Below the pieces are notes generated by a model that was not told the origin of the DNA, searched no databases, and saw only the letters and a list, made by a program, of their open reading frames with translations. This document shows positions 6,552-15,176 of a stretch of 64,000 nt of DNA, piece after piece. Position numbers and translations under genes: made by a program. The stretch spans positions 62,001-126,000 of the forward strand of contig NZ_JAXMIH010000008.1 of assembly GCF_034366625.1 (NCBI RefSeq). The letters are read 5' to 3'. Position 1 is the stretch's first letter. Every line of letters starts with the position of its first letter. Source of the DNA: Prosthecobacter sp. Lineage in GTDB: Bacteria; Verrucomicrobiota; Verrucomicrobiia; Verrucomicrobiales; Verrucomicrobiaceae.

Positions 6552-8822
6552 CTACTCGCTCTTTTGCGCCTTCTCCAAGGTCTCCCCGGCCTTGATCAAC
6601 GACTGCGCCAGCGGCGGCAGGCTGCCATCGGCGCGTTTCAGCAGGTCAAGCCAGCGATCCAGTTCCGCCTTCGCCTCGGGCCATTGCCGGGCGATTGCCA
6701 AGTCTGCCACGAGTTCCGCCGCCTCGCGGACGGTGCCTGGGTGTTTGACGCCGTGAAGCTGCCGCAGCTTCTCCAGGAAATCACGGCGGACGGCCACCGC
6801 CTCGTCATGCCGCGCCAGCCCTTGCTTGGCCCGGATGAGCATGTCCTTGATCTGGATGCATCTCGCGCCAGTGGCACCCTGCAAACCCACGCAGAATTCC
6901 AAGGCTCGCTTCGAAGCATCGTGTGCTTCTTGGAATTCGTGGGCGCGCAGGCAACACCGCCCATGCCACTCCAGCGCCTCCACCACGCTGATGCCGCCCG
7001 GTCCTTCCGCCGTCTCGGCGATGCGGATGTTCTCGCGGCCTGCCGCGAGCGCCTTGTCCTTCTGTCCGGCATCCAGCAGCACTTCACCGTAATTGCGCCG
7101 CAGCCTCGCCACCTGTAGAGGACTGAGCGGCGGCTCGGCCAGGGGGATGCGGCGCAGCATCTCATCAAACACCTGCACCGCCTTGTCAGCCTTGCCTTCG
7201 CGCATCAGCGTCACGCCGATGGCCGGGTGCATGGTGATGGCGCGGAAGTGATGGGGTCCATGCCGCGCATCCATGTGCGCCAGGGACAATCTGAGCAGCG
7301 GCAGGGCTTCCTGGCCATCACCATAGTCGAAGAGGGCGATGGCCAGGCTGCGGGTGATGCCCTCTGCAAGCAGGTCGGGCAACTTCGTCTCATGAGAAGC
7401 CTCCATCGCCAGCCGGAAGTGCCGGCACGCCGGTTCGTCCTCGTTCAACCCGCGGTAGGCATGCCCCAGTGCGAGCTGTAGCCTCGCCCTCCGAAGGGCA
7501 TCGCCATGAAATGACGCTGCCTTCTGCGCCGCACGGTCGATGAGGTCCTTCGCCGCCAGAGGTTCATCTGCGCGCGGCGCTTTCGTTTCGGCCAGTGTGT
7601 CGAGCAGCACTTCCAACGCAGCGTCCGCGTCCCGGGCCTGACGTTGAGCCTCGCTGGCTTGGTGCCGCGCTTCGCGCGCCTGCCACAAGGCAAGGGCCGC
7701 GCCGATGACGAGAGCCGCCACGCTGAAGCTTCCCGCCACCATCAGCGCACGTCGTTGCCGTGCTTGACGTCGCGCGCGGTTCCCGCTCACGATGTCCTCG
7801 CAACGACGCAGGGTCGCGAGAGCCTCGTCCGTCGTTTGAAAACGGGCCGCTGGATCGCGGGCGGTCATTTTCAGCCACAAGGCCATGATTTCGCCCGGCA
7901 GCCCGGGTCGCAGCGCTGCAAGATCGGGCAATGCGGCGCTGGCATGCGCCGCGAGCTTTTCCGCACGCGTGGTGAACTCAAAGCACGGCTCATGTCCGGT
8001 CAGCAGGTAAAACAACGTGCAGCCCAGCGCATAGATGTCCGCGCGTGCATCTACCGCCTCCGGATTCGCCGCCTGCTCCGGCGCCATGAAGTCCGCCGTG
8101 CCCAGCAGGTGGTTGTTTCCTTGCGGCTCCTCCGTTCCTGGCTCCACCTCCTGCAACAGTCGCGAGATGCCGAAGTCCGCCACCTTCACCTCACCGCCAG
8201 TCGTGGCCAGAATGTTCGAGGGCTTCACATCACGGTGGATGATGCCGATCGCGTGCGCCGCCGCCAGCGCCTCGGCGGCGGGAATGAGCAGCCGCAGCGC
8301 CGCCACCGGCTCCAGCGGGCCGTGATCACGCACCTTGCGGGCCAGATCCTGTCCCGCCACGAACTCCATCACAAAGAACGGCACGCCCTCCGCCTCGTCC
8401 GCATGATGCACGGTGATGATGTGCGGATGCGTCAGCTTCGCGATGGCGCACATCTCCTGCTGGAACAGCTTTTGCGCCCGCTCCGAGGCGGCGGCGCGGC
8501 CGTGTAGCACCTTGATCGCCACGCGGCGGTCCAGACGCGGGTCATGCGCGTCAAACACGATGCCCATGCCGCCGCGTCCCACTACCTTGCGCAGTTCGTA
8601 GCCCGCCAGCAGCCGTGGCAGCGTCCACTCCGCCAGTGCCTCAAATCCCGGCAGCGGTTCCGGCACGATCAGCGTCACGTCATCGTGTCTCGCCTCAAAA
8701 TCATCCACTCCCACCAGCGCCAGTTCCAGCGCGCAACCGGCGCAGGTCTCCCCGGCGCGCAACGACGTTCCACACTGCGGGCAGCGCGTGGTGGGCAGGT
8801 CAGCGGCGGTCATGGCGTGCAT
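6552..8822 (-). CDS. Ser/Thr protein kinase with zinc-ribbon N-terminus and TPR-like tail
   Basis: A 756-aa Hanks-type kinase. Residues ~14-36 carry a zinc-ribbon-like CPQCGTSL...CAGCALE. The kinase domain (about 70-340) has the Gly-rich loop VGRGGMGIVF, VAIK lysine, catalytic loop IIHRDVKPSNIL, DFGISRL and GTADFMAPEQA, so it looks active. One transmembrane helix follows (about 360-385, GSFSVAALVIGAALALWQA), then helical repeats resembling TPRs (about 390-750, e.g. LGHAYRGLNEDEPACRHF). This puts the kinase in the cytoplasm and the repeats outside the membrane. An alternative ATG lies at 8813. The PEP-CTERM gene and an ECF sigma gene lie directly upstream on the same strand; sigma-kinase pairs are frequent in Planctomycetes and Verrucomicrobia and suggest that the kinase modulates the sigma factor. 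Confidence 0.9.
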   Translation of the reverse strand: MHAMTAADLPTTRCPQCGTSLRAGETCAGCALELALVGVDDFEARHDDVTLIVPEPLPGFEALAEWTLPRLLAGYELRKVVGRGGMGIVFDAHDPRLDRRVAIKVLHGRAAASERAQKLFQQEMCAIAKLTHPHIITVHHADEAEGVPFFVMEFVAGQDLARKVRDHGPLEPVAALRLLIPAAEALAAAHAIGIIHRDVKPSNILATTGGEVKVADFGISRLLQEVEPGTEEPQGNNHLLGTADFMAPEQAANPEAVDARADIYALGCTLFYLLTGHEPCFEFTTRAEKLAAHASAALPDLAALRPGLPGEIMALWLKMTARDPAARFQTTDEALATLRRCEDIVSGNRARRQARQRRALMVAGSFSVAALVIGAALALWQAREARHQASEAQRQARDADAALEVLLDTLAETKAPRADEPLAAKDLIDRAAQKAASFHGDALRRARLQLALGHAYRGLNEDEPACRHFRLAMEASHETKLPDLLAEGITRSLAIALFDYGDGQEALPLLRLSLAHMDARHGPHHFRAITMHPAIGVTLMREGKADKAVQVFDEMLRRIPLAEPPLSPLQVARLRRNYGEVLLDAGQKDKALAAGRENIRIAETAEGPGGISVVEALEWHGRCCLRAHEFQEAHDASKRALEFCVGLQGATGARCIQIKDMLIRAKQGLARHDEAVAVRRDFLEKLRQLHGVKHPGTVREAAELVADLAIARQWPEAKAELDRWLDLLKRADGSLPPLAQSLIKAGETLEKAQKSE

Positions 8823-8873
8823 TTTTCCACGGCATCCGCGCAGGTAGAAGAAAAAAATATCCCCCTTTCATCA

Positions 8874-9623
8874 TCAGAAGTCACGCCGCCTGCGCCGCCT
8901 GCGCCGCCTGCGCCGCCGCGCCACCCCCAGCAGCCCAGCCAGCAGCAGCAGTGCGCGTGACGGCTCCGGCGCGGAGGAGGTGAACTCGAACTGGAGCACC
9001 GGGAAGCTGGTTTGGAAGTTGCCGCTGGTCGCCCCAAACCCACTGCTGTTGAGGTTTCGTATGATTGAGCTGTCGGTTGTCTCCCCATCGACGGATGTGA
9101 AATCCGAGAATCCCCTTTTCCTGAACATGAAGATCAGATCCCCGCCTTGGTAGGTGTAGGGAGTGTCAAAGGAGATCAACTGGCCGAAGGCTCTCGGCAC
9201 GCCGCTTTCCGGCATCAGCGCGTCGTAAATAGTCAGCGGTCCGTCACGCACCAGCACGGGATCGATCATGTTGGTGGCGAAGGTGGTGGACATGTTGGCC
9301 AGATCAAAGGCCGCCTGAGCCAGGGTGATCTCGAAGTCGCTGCTGGTGCGGTCACCGATCATCGTGGTTATGCCGTTGAGGCGGGCGCGGACGCCGGTGA
9401 GGAGGTTCCCGGCCTGTAGGCCCTGTGCCACCAGATCGGAGGCTGCGATTTGCATCTGACCAGTATTGGTGTTGTTGGCCAAAAAGCTGGCGGTGAAACT
9501 CCCCTCCGTGGTGGCGAGGTGGTACACCGAATCGCCGAAGACCAGGGTGGCCGCGGAGGCAGGAGCGCAGGGCAGCAGCAGGCAGAGGCCACAGTGGAGG
9601 AGAAGGGACGGGTGCAGAGTCAT
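8874..9623 (-). CDS. PEP-CTERM secreted protein with 12-arginine tail
   Basis: A 249-aa exported protein. The ATG at 9623 is preferred over a GTG at 9641 because it starts a standard signal peptide (MTLHPSLLLHCGLCLLLPCA, cleavage near ASA-A). The body has no recognised enzymatic domain and is predicted beta-rich. The C-terminus is a PEP-CTERM sorting signal: APEPSRALLLLAGLLGVA followed by twelve arginines and Asp-Phe. PEP-CTERM proteins are processed by exosortase and tied to exopolysaccharide-producing bacteria. The arginine run comes from an in-frame 9-bp repeat (CGGCGCAGG three times), so its length may vary between strains. It lies between the ECF sigma gene and the kinase gene, all leftward, suggesting one regulatory unit. 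No exosortase is in the window. Confidence 0.75.
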   Translation of the reverse strand: MTLHPSLLLHCGLCLLLPCAPASAATLVFGDSVYHLATTEGSFTASFLANNTNTGQMQIAASDLVAQGLQAGNLLTGVRARLNGITTMIGDRTSSDFEITLAQAAFDLANMSTTFATNMIDPVLVRDGPLTIYDALMPESGVPRAFGQLISFDTPYTYQGGDLIFMFRKRGFSDFTSVDGETTDSSIIRNLNSSGFGATSGNFQTSFPVLQFEFTSSAPEPSRALLLLAGLLGVARRRRRRRRRRRRDF

Positions 9624-9673
9624 GGCTTCAGCGGGATTCACGCAAAGCGCCGCGAAACGTTCCCCGGAAAGTC

Positions 9674-9703
9674 AAAAAAATTCCAAAGGCGGGGTCACCG
9701 CCC
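9674..9703 (-). terminator. Possible terminator after the ECF sigma gene
   Basis: Leftward, a GGCGG-(5 nt)-CCGCC hairpin (9702-9688) is followed by TTTGGAATTTTTTTGAC. It starts 8 nt after the sigma gene stop and would partly separate it from the PEP-CTERM gene; the stem is short, so it may only attenuate. Confidence 0.4.
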
Positions 9704-9709
9704 ACTGGC

Positions 9710-10465
9710 TTACCGATCACCGCGCAGCAGCCGCAGCAAATACCGCAGCTCCTCATCCACCATGCCCGGCTCCGCCAGCGTGCGGGCCACCTCGGTGCGC
9801 AAAAACTCTGCGCAGGAGGCGCGTAGTTGATGTGCCGCCTTTCGCACCGCCGGCTCCTCCATGCCCAGGTCCGCCGCGATCTCGGCATACGGGCGCACCA
9901 CTGATCCACCGGGCAGGATGCCTTCCAGCGCCTCATACAGAGCCAGCCGTCCGCGCTTTTCATACGTGTCGCGCAGATTGCGCATCGCGCAGCGCACTAC
10001 GGCCCACGCCCATTCACGGTCATAGGCCTGGCAGGCGGCCTCGTCGCTGCCTTCCTCCACGATCTCCAAGCCGCTCATGGTGTCAGTGCTGATCGGCTGA
10101 TGTGGCAGTTCACCGCCGCGCTTTGCCGCCGTCCTGTGCCGGTGCTGATCGGTCAGCCAGCGTGTGAACACCGCCAGCAAAAACGAGCGGAAACGCGACT
10201 CCCGCCGCTCCACCTGCCGCAGGATACCGCGCGACACCGCGTGGCCGAAAAAATCCTGCACCAAGTCCTCCGCATCCTGCACGCTGCGGCCGCGCTGCAG
10301 CAGAAACACGCGCAGCGGTCCGGCATAAGCGCGGAACAGATGCGCCATCGCCTCCTCCTGCGCCTCCGTCCACGGCCCTGTCTCCTGCTGCTGCAACGCG
10401 CCCCAGTCCGTGGTGGGGAACAGGGCTGAATGAGTCGTTGTGGGTTCCGGGAGCATGACGGCCAT
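9710..10465 (-). CDS. ECF RNA polymerase sigma factor
   Basis: Predicted extracytoplasmic-function sigma factor, 251 aa from the ATG at 10465 (a second ATG lies at 10456; the frame is open further upstream but that part is not sigma-like). Region 2 is clear: HLFRAYAGPLRVFLLQRG, then AEDLVQDFFGHAV and SRFRSFLLAVFTRWLTDQHR, the core- and -10-binding helices. Region 4 is the helical C-terminus (YAEIAADLGMEEPAVRKAAHQLR), a helix-turn-helix. The acidic linker and overall length resemble sigma factors found next to kinases in Planctomycetes and Verrucomicrobia. Downstream on the same strand are a PEP-CTERM protein and a Ser/Thr kinase. No anti-sigma gene is adjacent. Confidence 0.85.
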   Translation of the reverse strand: MAVMLPEPTTTHSALFPTTDWGALQQQETGPWTEAQEEAMAHLFRAYAGPLRVFLLQRGRSVQDAEDLVQDFFGHAVSRGILRQVERRESRFRSFLLAVFTRWLTDQHRHRTAAKRGGELPHQPISTDTMSGLEIVEEGSDEAACQAYDREWAWAVVRCAMRNLRDTYEKRGRLALYEALEGILPGGSVVRPYAEIAADLGMEEPAVRKAAHQLRASCAEFLRTEVARTLAEPGMVDEELRYLLRLLRGDR

Positions 10466-10563
10466 GAATCTCTGCTGCGGGCGGGAAGAAGGCCGCAGGC
10501 AGTCCGACAGCAACCAAAAGTATGCCGCTTTTTCCACCGCCGCTGCCGCGACCCACGGATGGC

Positions 10564-10593
10564 TTGAGCTTGGAAAGCCGGTGTTGTTAACAT
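10564..10593 (+). promoter_or_regulatory. Possible promoter of the double sialidase-like gene
   Basis: TTGAGC (10564-10569) and TAACAT (10588-10593) are 18 nt apart. The -10 box lies inside the palindrome at 10585-10597, an arrangement expected for repression by a LacI-type protein. Confidence 0.35.
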
Positions 10594-10597
10594 AACA
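10585..10597. promoter_or_regulatory. Palindromic operator TGTTA-ACA-TAACA
   Basis: A perfect 5-bp inverted repeat with 3-bp spacer, 63 nt before the sialidase-like gene at 10660. The same motif with one spacer base changed (TGTTA-GCA-TAACA) lies at 45503-45515 next to the lacI-type gene, in front of a paralogous sialidase-like gene. It is probably the operator of that regulator. Confidence 0.6.
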
Positions 10598-10659
10598 CGA
10601 CGATTTGCCCCTCGAAGCCGCGAATCCTCGTTCATCGTCCGTTCTCTTCGCGCTCAACC

Positions 10660-13101
10660 ATGAAACACACGCTCCTGCTCCTCTCTCTGCTCGTTCTGGA
10701 TGCTGCCGCTCAGGACAAGGCGTTGCTCGACCTCGCGCTGGAGCCGCCAGTCATCAATACTGCGCCCGGCCCTGAATACGATGCGGACAAGCGCCCCGGA
10801 AACATGATCATCGGCATCGACCGCACACCGAAGGGCCGCCTGTGGGCTGCGTGGGTCGGCAATGGCGACTCGCCGAACGGCTTCTTCATGCTGGCGACGA
10901 GTGATGACGATGGGAAGTCGTGGTCAAAGCCGCGCGTCGTGATTGATCCGCAGGATGGAGAGCTGAATGGCGTGCGCTATGAGCGCCGTGCGCTCGTCGG
11001 CAACCTCTGGACTGATCCTTTGGGCCGCTTGTGGTGCTTTTTTGATCAAAGCCTCGGCTACTTCGACGGGCGCTGTGGTGACTGGTATATCCGCTGCGAT
11101 GATCCTGATGCCGCCGAGCCTAAATGGACCGCGCCAGTGCGTTTCGCCGATGGTTGCACACTGAACAAGCCCACCGTGCTCAGCAACGGCGACTGGCTGT
11201 TGCCAGTGGCGCTCTGGACTCGCGACCGCATGCACGGCCCCGGCGTGGACAAGGAGGCACACAAGGATCTCGATGTGATCCGCATGGCGAACGTCTTCGC
11301 CAGCACCGACCAAGGCAAAACGTGGGCGCGACGCAGTGGCGTGGCATTCCCGCGCACCGATTTCGACGAGCACATGATCGTCGAGCGCAAGGACGGCAGC
11401 CTCTGGATGCTCGCCCGCACGAAGGACGGCATCAGCGAGAGCACTTCCTCGGACAAGGGAATGACGTGGAGCGAGCCGCAGCCGAGCACGATTCAGAATC
11501 CCAGCGCACGCTTTTTCATCCGCCGTCTCGCCAGCGGAAAGCTCATTCTAGTTAAGAATGGGCCGATCAATGTGCGCCTGCCGAACCGCACGAACTTGAA
11601 GGCGTTCTTGTCGGATGACGATGGCAAGACTTGGGGCAAGGGGCTGCTCATTGATGATCGTGCCTCCGTCTCGTATCCCGATGGCTTCCAGGCACCGAAT
11701 GGCGACATCCACATCCTCTATGATTGGAACCGCCACACCGACGCCGAGATCCTGCACACGAAGTTTACCGAAGCAGACTTTGCTCCGCGCAAACCGGCCC
11801 CGGTGACTCCGCTGGATCATAACAAACCACGCGCCACCAACGCCGCACCCGTTTGGATCCCCAAGAAGACGGTCGTCAATAAAGCTCACGCGCCACATTT
11901 GCCGAAGGACATCAAGCCTGATCCCAAATGGGCCGCGCAGGCCGCCGAAGACGCGAAGCAGGACTTCAAGAGCATCCCGTATGACGGCATCACGCCGAAT
12001 AAGATGGTTTGTGATACCACCCTGCGTGAGCTGCCAGATGGATCATGGATTCTATTCATCCTGGCCGGTGGCGACACTGAGCCGTCGCCGCTGAACTACA
12101 CCGGCGTCACGCGCAGCACGGATCAGGGCAAAACCTGGACGCCGCTGGCACCCTTCGATGTCGGTTTCCCACGTGAGGGCAAGACCATCGGCCAGGGACC
12201 GACGGAACTCATGATCCTCGGCCAGCGCAGCACGCTGTTCTTCTCCACGCACTCGAAGCACTGGGCCAATGACTGGCGCTCGTGGTATCTCACCAGCGAC
12301 GACTCGTTCAAGACCTGGAGCAAGCCGATGGAAGTGCCCGGACGCCTCAAGGAGCGCACCTTCATCCGCAAGCACATCGTCTGCAAAGACGGGCGCATCA
12401 TGATCCCCTTCCAGCATTACATCGGTCCCGATGACGAACAGAAAAAGGCACCGCTCGACCGCTCCTTCACCAACCCGCGCAACGGCGTCCTCATCAGCAG
12501 TGATGGCGGCAAAACATGGAGCGAGCACGGCAACATCCGCCTCACGCCGAACAGCCGCTACTTCGGCTGGGCGGAGAACGATCTCTTCGAGCATCCTGAT
12601 GGCCGCATTACCATGGTCATCCGCGCGGATGGCCTCGGCGGACTGCTTTACAAAGCCGAATCAAAAGACGGAGGCAAAACCTGGCCTGAGTTCGCCAGCG
12701 TCACCAGCATCCCGAACCCCGGCAGCAAAACCACGCTCTACAACCTCGGCCCCAGAAAGCTTTCACAGAAGATAACGGAGCAAACGAAGGATTCAGAATC
12801 TCCGTTGCCTTCGTTATCTCCTGTTCAAAATCAGGAAACTCCGGTGCATGACGCCGTCGCCATCCTGCACAATCCCAACAGCAAGCACCGCAGCCCCATG
12901 GCCCTCTGGATCAGCTTTGACGGCATGAAGACCTGGCCCTACCAGCGTGTGCTCCAGCAAGAGTCCGTCGATGGCCCCAAAGGCCGCATGAACTACCCCG
13001 ACGGCTTCGTCAGCAAAGACGGTCAGTGGCTCCACTTCGCCTTCGACGACAATCGTCATCGCGCGGTGCATTACAGCGCGAAGCTGCCGCCGTTGAAGTG
13101 A
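10660..13101 (+). CDS. Secreted double beta-propeller sialidase-like protein
   Basis: An 813-aa exported protein (signal peptide MKHTLLLLSLLVLDAAAQ) with two sialidase-fold propellers, about residues 35-375 and 410-810. Asp-box repeats (S/T-x-D-x-G-x-T-W) are frequent: SDDDGKSW, TDQGKTW, SDKGMTW, DDDGKTW, SSDGGKTW, SKDGGKTW. Exo-sialidases and related glycosidases use this fold; I could not place the catalytic Arg triad, so substrate is open. The first propeller is closely related to the middle propeller of the 1407-aa protein at 45572 (shared MIIG-DRTPKGR, GCTLNKPTVL, NGDWLLPV), and both genes share a palindromic operator. Residues ~700-724 are encoded by an in-frame palindromic repeat (12760-12830) and look like a low-complexity insertion (QTKDSESPLPSLSP). 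Its stop is only 3 bp from the convergent gene. Confidence 0.85.
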   Translation: MKHTLLLLSLLVLDAAAQDKALLDLALEPPVINTAPGPEYDADKRPGNMIIGIDRTPKGRLWAAWVGNGDSPNGFFMLATSDDDGKSWSKPRVVIDPQDGELNGVRYERRALVGNLWTDPLGRLWCFFDQSLGYFDGRCGDWYIRCDDPDAAEPKWTAPVRFADGCTLNKPTVLSNGDWLLPVALWTRDRMHGPGVDKEAHKDLDVIRMANVFASTDQGKTWARRSGVAFPRTDFDEHMIVERKDGSLWMLARTKDGISESTSSDKGMTWSEPQPSTIQNPSARFFIRRLASGKLILVKNGPINVRLPNRTNLKAFLSDDDGKTWGKGLLIDDRASVSYPDGFQAPNGDIHILYDWNRHTDAEILHTKFTEADFAPRKPAPVTPLDHNKPRATNAAPVWIPKKTVVNKAHAPHLPKDIKPDPKWAAQAAEDAKQDFKSIPYDGITPNKMVCDTTLRELPDGSWILFILAGGDTEPSPLNYTGVTRSTDQGKTWTPLAPFDVGFPREGKTIGQGPTELMILGQRSTLFFSTHSKHWANDWRSWYLTSDDSFKTWSKPMEVPGRLKERTFIRKHIVCKDGRIMIPFQHYIGPDDEQKKAPLDRSFTNPRNGVLISSDGGKTWSEHGNIRLTPNSRYFGWAENDLFEHPDGRITMVIRADGLGGLLYKAESKDGGKTWPEFASVTSIPNPGSKTTLYNLGPRKLSQKITEQTKDSESPLPSLSPVQNQETPVHDAVAILHNPNSKHRSPMALWISFDGMKTWPYQRVLQQESVDGPKGRMNYPDGFVSKDGQWLHFAFDDNRHRAVHYSAKLPPLK
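12760..12830. repeat. In-frame palindromic repeat inside the sialidase-like gene
   Basis: Two imperfect inverted arms of about 33-35 nt face each other: the left arm runs ACAGAAGATAACGGAG-CAAACGAAGG and the right arm mirrors it as CTCCGTTGCCTTCGTTATCT-CCTGT. The element adds about 24 codons without breaking the frame. It resembles a miniature palindromic mobile repeat that has landed in a surface loop. No second copy was noticed in the window. Confidence 0.7.
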
Positions 13102-13104
13102 TCC

Positions 13105-13749
13105 TCAAAATCGCAGGCGCAGATAGGTTCCCAACACCGATTCCGCATCCCAACCCGAGCCTCTGGCGCGCTGCGAGACGATCATGTGAAACACATCCAG
13201 ATCCGTGTTTTCCGTGAGCTTGAAGGTGAGGCCGAGCGGCACGAGGCGGTTCTCCGTCCAGTTCTGGCGATGAAGGTCAATGAGCCACTCGTTGCTGGCA
13301 AAGATCCGCGTCAGCGGTCCAAGAGGCTGAGGCAGTGTCCAGCCGAGTTGCAGACGGTGACGTGAACGATGGGTGGTGAACGGTTCGCCCTCGTTCCAGC
13401 GCCATTCCATGCGATTGCGGTTTTCGAGGCGGAGCTGGCGCGTGAGGTCGAATTTGGGGTTCAATTCGAGTTCGGGCCGTTCCTGCCAGTAGCGGACGTG
13501 GGTCCTGGTGTTTTCAATGCTCAGCGTGGAGAGGCCGATGCCGGTCTCGAGCCAGGGCAGCAGTTGGTATTTCACGCGCGGACTGATGATCTGCACATAA
13601 GAACCGTCTTCCGTGTCGAGACGATTGCCCAGAAACACTCCGGCGCTCCACGGCGGGGCACGCCACAGGTCCAGCATCGTCCACGCCCACCATTCGTCGG
13701 CTTGCAGGCAGGCAGGCGCGAGGCAGACGAGCAAAAGTAAAATCCGCAT
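13105..13749 (-). CDS. Putative outer-membrane beta-barrel protein (DUF2490-like)
   Basis: A 214-aa exported protein; the ATG at 13749 is chosen because it begins a signal peptide (MRILLLLVCLAPACLQA). The mature part alternates short amphipathic strands rich in Trp, Arg and Leu (LEINPKFDL-type, RLENRNRMEWRW, HRLQLGWTLP) and ends in Leu-Arg-Phe, a terminal Phe as in outer-membrane barrels. The length and the pattern resemble DUF2490 proteins, whose function is not known. It starts 8 nt after the phosphofructokinase stop on the same strand, so the two are probably cotranscribed, but no functional link is evident. Confidence 0.6.
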   Translation of the reverse strand: MRILLLLVCLAPACLQADEWWAWTMLDLWRAPPWSAGVFLGNRLDTEDGSYVQIISPRVKYQLLPWLETGIGLSTLSIENTRTHVRYWQERPELELNPKFDLTRQLRLENRNRMEWRWNEGEPFTTHRSRHRLQLGWTLPQPLGPLTRIFASNEWLIDLHRQNWTENRLVPLGLTFKLTENTDLDVFHMIVSQRARGSGWDAESVLGTYLRLRF

Positions 13750-13757
13750 GACCTTGC

Positions 13758-15062
13758 CTAGCGCATCAGCGCCGGTTGTCCCGTGCATTCCAGCACGGAG
13801 CGCCACAACTCCTGCGTGGCATCGACCTTGCGGCGGCCGTGAATGACGAGTTCGAGCGGCAGATGCACGAAGGAGCCGTGCCAGCGACCCACCAGCATGC
13901 CGGTCTTGCCGGCCATCGCGGCATGCACGGCGGACTGGGCCAGGCGTGAGCAGTACACGTTGTCCGCGGCGTTCGCGGGCACGCTGCGCACGATGTAGCT
14001 GGGATCGATGTATTTGAGGTTCACCTCCGTTCGGCGTTCCTTGAAGAAAGTGTTGATGCGGTCCTTCAAGAACAAGCCGATGTCGCCATAGCGCTGATTG
14101 CCGCTGGCGTCGGTGGCACTGTTGGTTTGCATGAGGTGCTGTCCCGCTCCTTCGGCCACGACGACCACGGCGCTGCCGCGTTTGTTCAAACGGTAGCGCA
14201 GGCTCTCCAGCAGTCCGCCGTCGCCTTCCAGCTCAAACGCCACCTCGGGAATGAGCACGAAATCGACATTGCTGCCCGCCAGCGCCGCATAGCAGGCGAT
14301 GAAGCCGGAATCGCGCCCCATGAGCTTCACCAGTCCCACGCCATTCACCGTGCCGGTGGCCTCGACGTAGGCACATTTCACCGCCTGCACCGCCGCCGCA
14401 AAGGCCGTCTCGAAGCCGAAGCTCTTGTCGAGGTAGCGGATGTCGTTGTCGATCGTCTTCGGGATGCCGACCACGGCTTTTTTGAGTCCGCGCCGCTCGA
14501 TTTCCTTCACGATCTCCGCCGCGCCGCGCAGCGTGCCGTCACCGCCGATGACGAAGAGAATGTCCACCTTCATGTCCTCCAGCGTGTCCACCATCTCGCC
14601 GATGTCCTGCTGCCCGCGCGAGCTGCCGAGCAGCGTGCCGCCAAAGTGATGCGCTTGCTCAACGGAGGACGGCTTGAGCATCAGCGGCGTGTGCCCGTAG
14701 CGCTGCACCAGCCCCTCGTAACCGTAGCGGAAGCCATAGACACGGGATATTCCGTACTGCTGGTTGCACTGGTTCACGAGACCCCGGATGATGTCGTTCA
14801 GCCCAGGGCAAAGGCCGCCGCAGGTCACGATGCCCGCCGTGGTGCGTGCCGGATCGAAATAAATCCTCTCTCTCGCTCCTGCCTCTTCATAGCTCGGTGT
14901 TGATGCATCGCGTCCATCTTCGAGCAAATGGCTGTGGTAGAGAATGCGGTCCGCCGCATCTGTCTTGAACGGGGCATCCACCCCGCCAATGCGGTGCAAG
15001 GGCGAGGGAAACAGACAGGGGCCGAGCGTGGGAATGCTCGTGTCGGGCGGGGCGGGAGTCAT
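13758..15062 (-). CDS. pfkA: ATP-dependent 6-phosphofructokinase
   Basis: Phosphorylates fructose 6-phosphate to fructose 1,6-bisphosphate, the committing step of glycolysis. 434 aa from the ATG at 15062 (a TTG lies at 15089), longer than the 320-aa E. coli enzyme and typical of the long group that includes plant and trypanosome enzymes. Motifs: TCGGLCPGLNDIIRG, GSSRG, the ATP/PPi-discriminating GGDGTLRGA (GGDG rather than GGDD, which favours ATP over pyrophosphate), catalytic PKTIDNDI, and the sugar-phosphate motif KLMGRDSGFIA. It lies divergently from the sulfatase gene and upstream of a barrel-like protein gene. Confidence 0.9.
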   Translation of the reverse strand: MTPAPPDTSIPTLGPCLFPSPLHRIGGVDAPFKTDAADRILYHSHLLEDGRDASTPSYEEAGARERIYFDPARTTAGIVTCGGLCPGLNDIIRGLVNQCNQQYGISRVYGFRYGYEGLVQRYGHTPLMLKPSSVEQAHHFGGTLLGSSRGQQDIGEMVDTLEDMKVDILFVIGGDGTLRGAAEIVKEIERRGLKKAVVGIPKTIDNDIRYLDKSFGFETAFAAAVQAVKCAYVEATGTVNGVGLVKLMGRDSGFIACYAALAGSNVDFVLIPEVAFELEGDGGLLESLRYRLNKRGSAVVVVAEGAGQHLMQTNSATDASGNQRYGDIGLFLKDRINTFFKERRTEVNLKYIDPSYIVRSVPANAADNVYCSRLAQSAVHAAMAGKTGMLVGRWHGSFVHLPLELVIHGRRKVDATQELWRSVLECTGQPALMR

Positions 15063-15176
15063 GGCGGCTGGCGGGACGCCTTCCTGCAAAGCAGGAGCAA
15101 TGCCATTACGGTGTCCCAGACGTGTTGAGGTGACACAAAGCTCGTTTTACCACGTTCCAAGACACCTCAGCCAGCC

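Noticed and set aside
10466-10657. N-terminal extension of the ECF sigma factor
   Set aside because: Overlaps the regulatory gap with the palindromic operator and has no sigma-like sequence.
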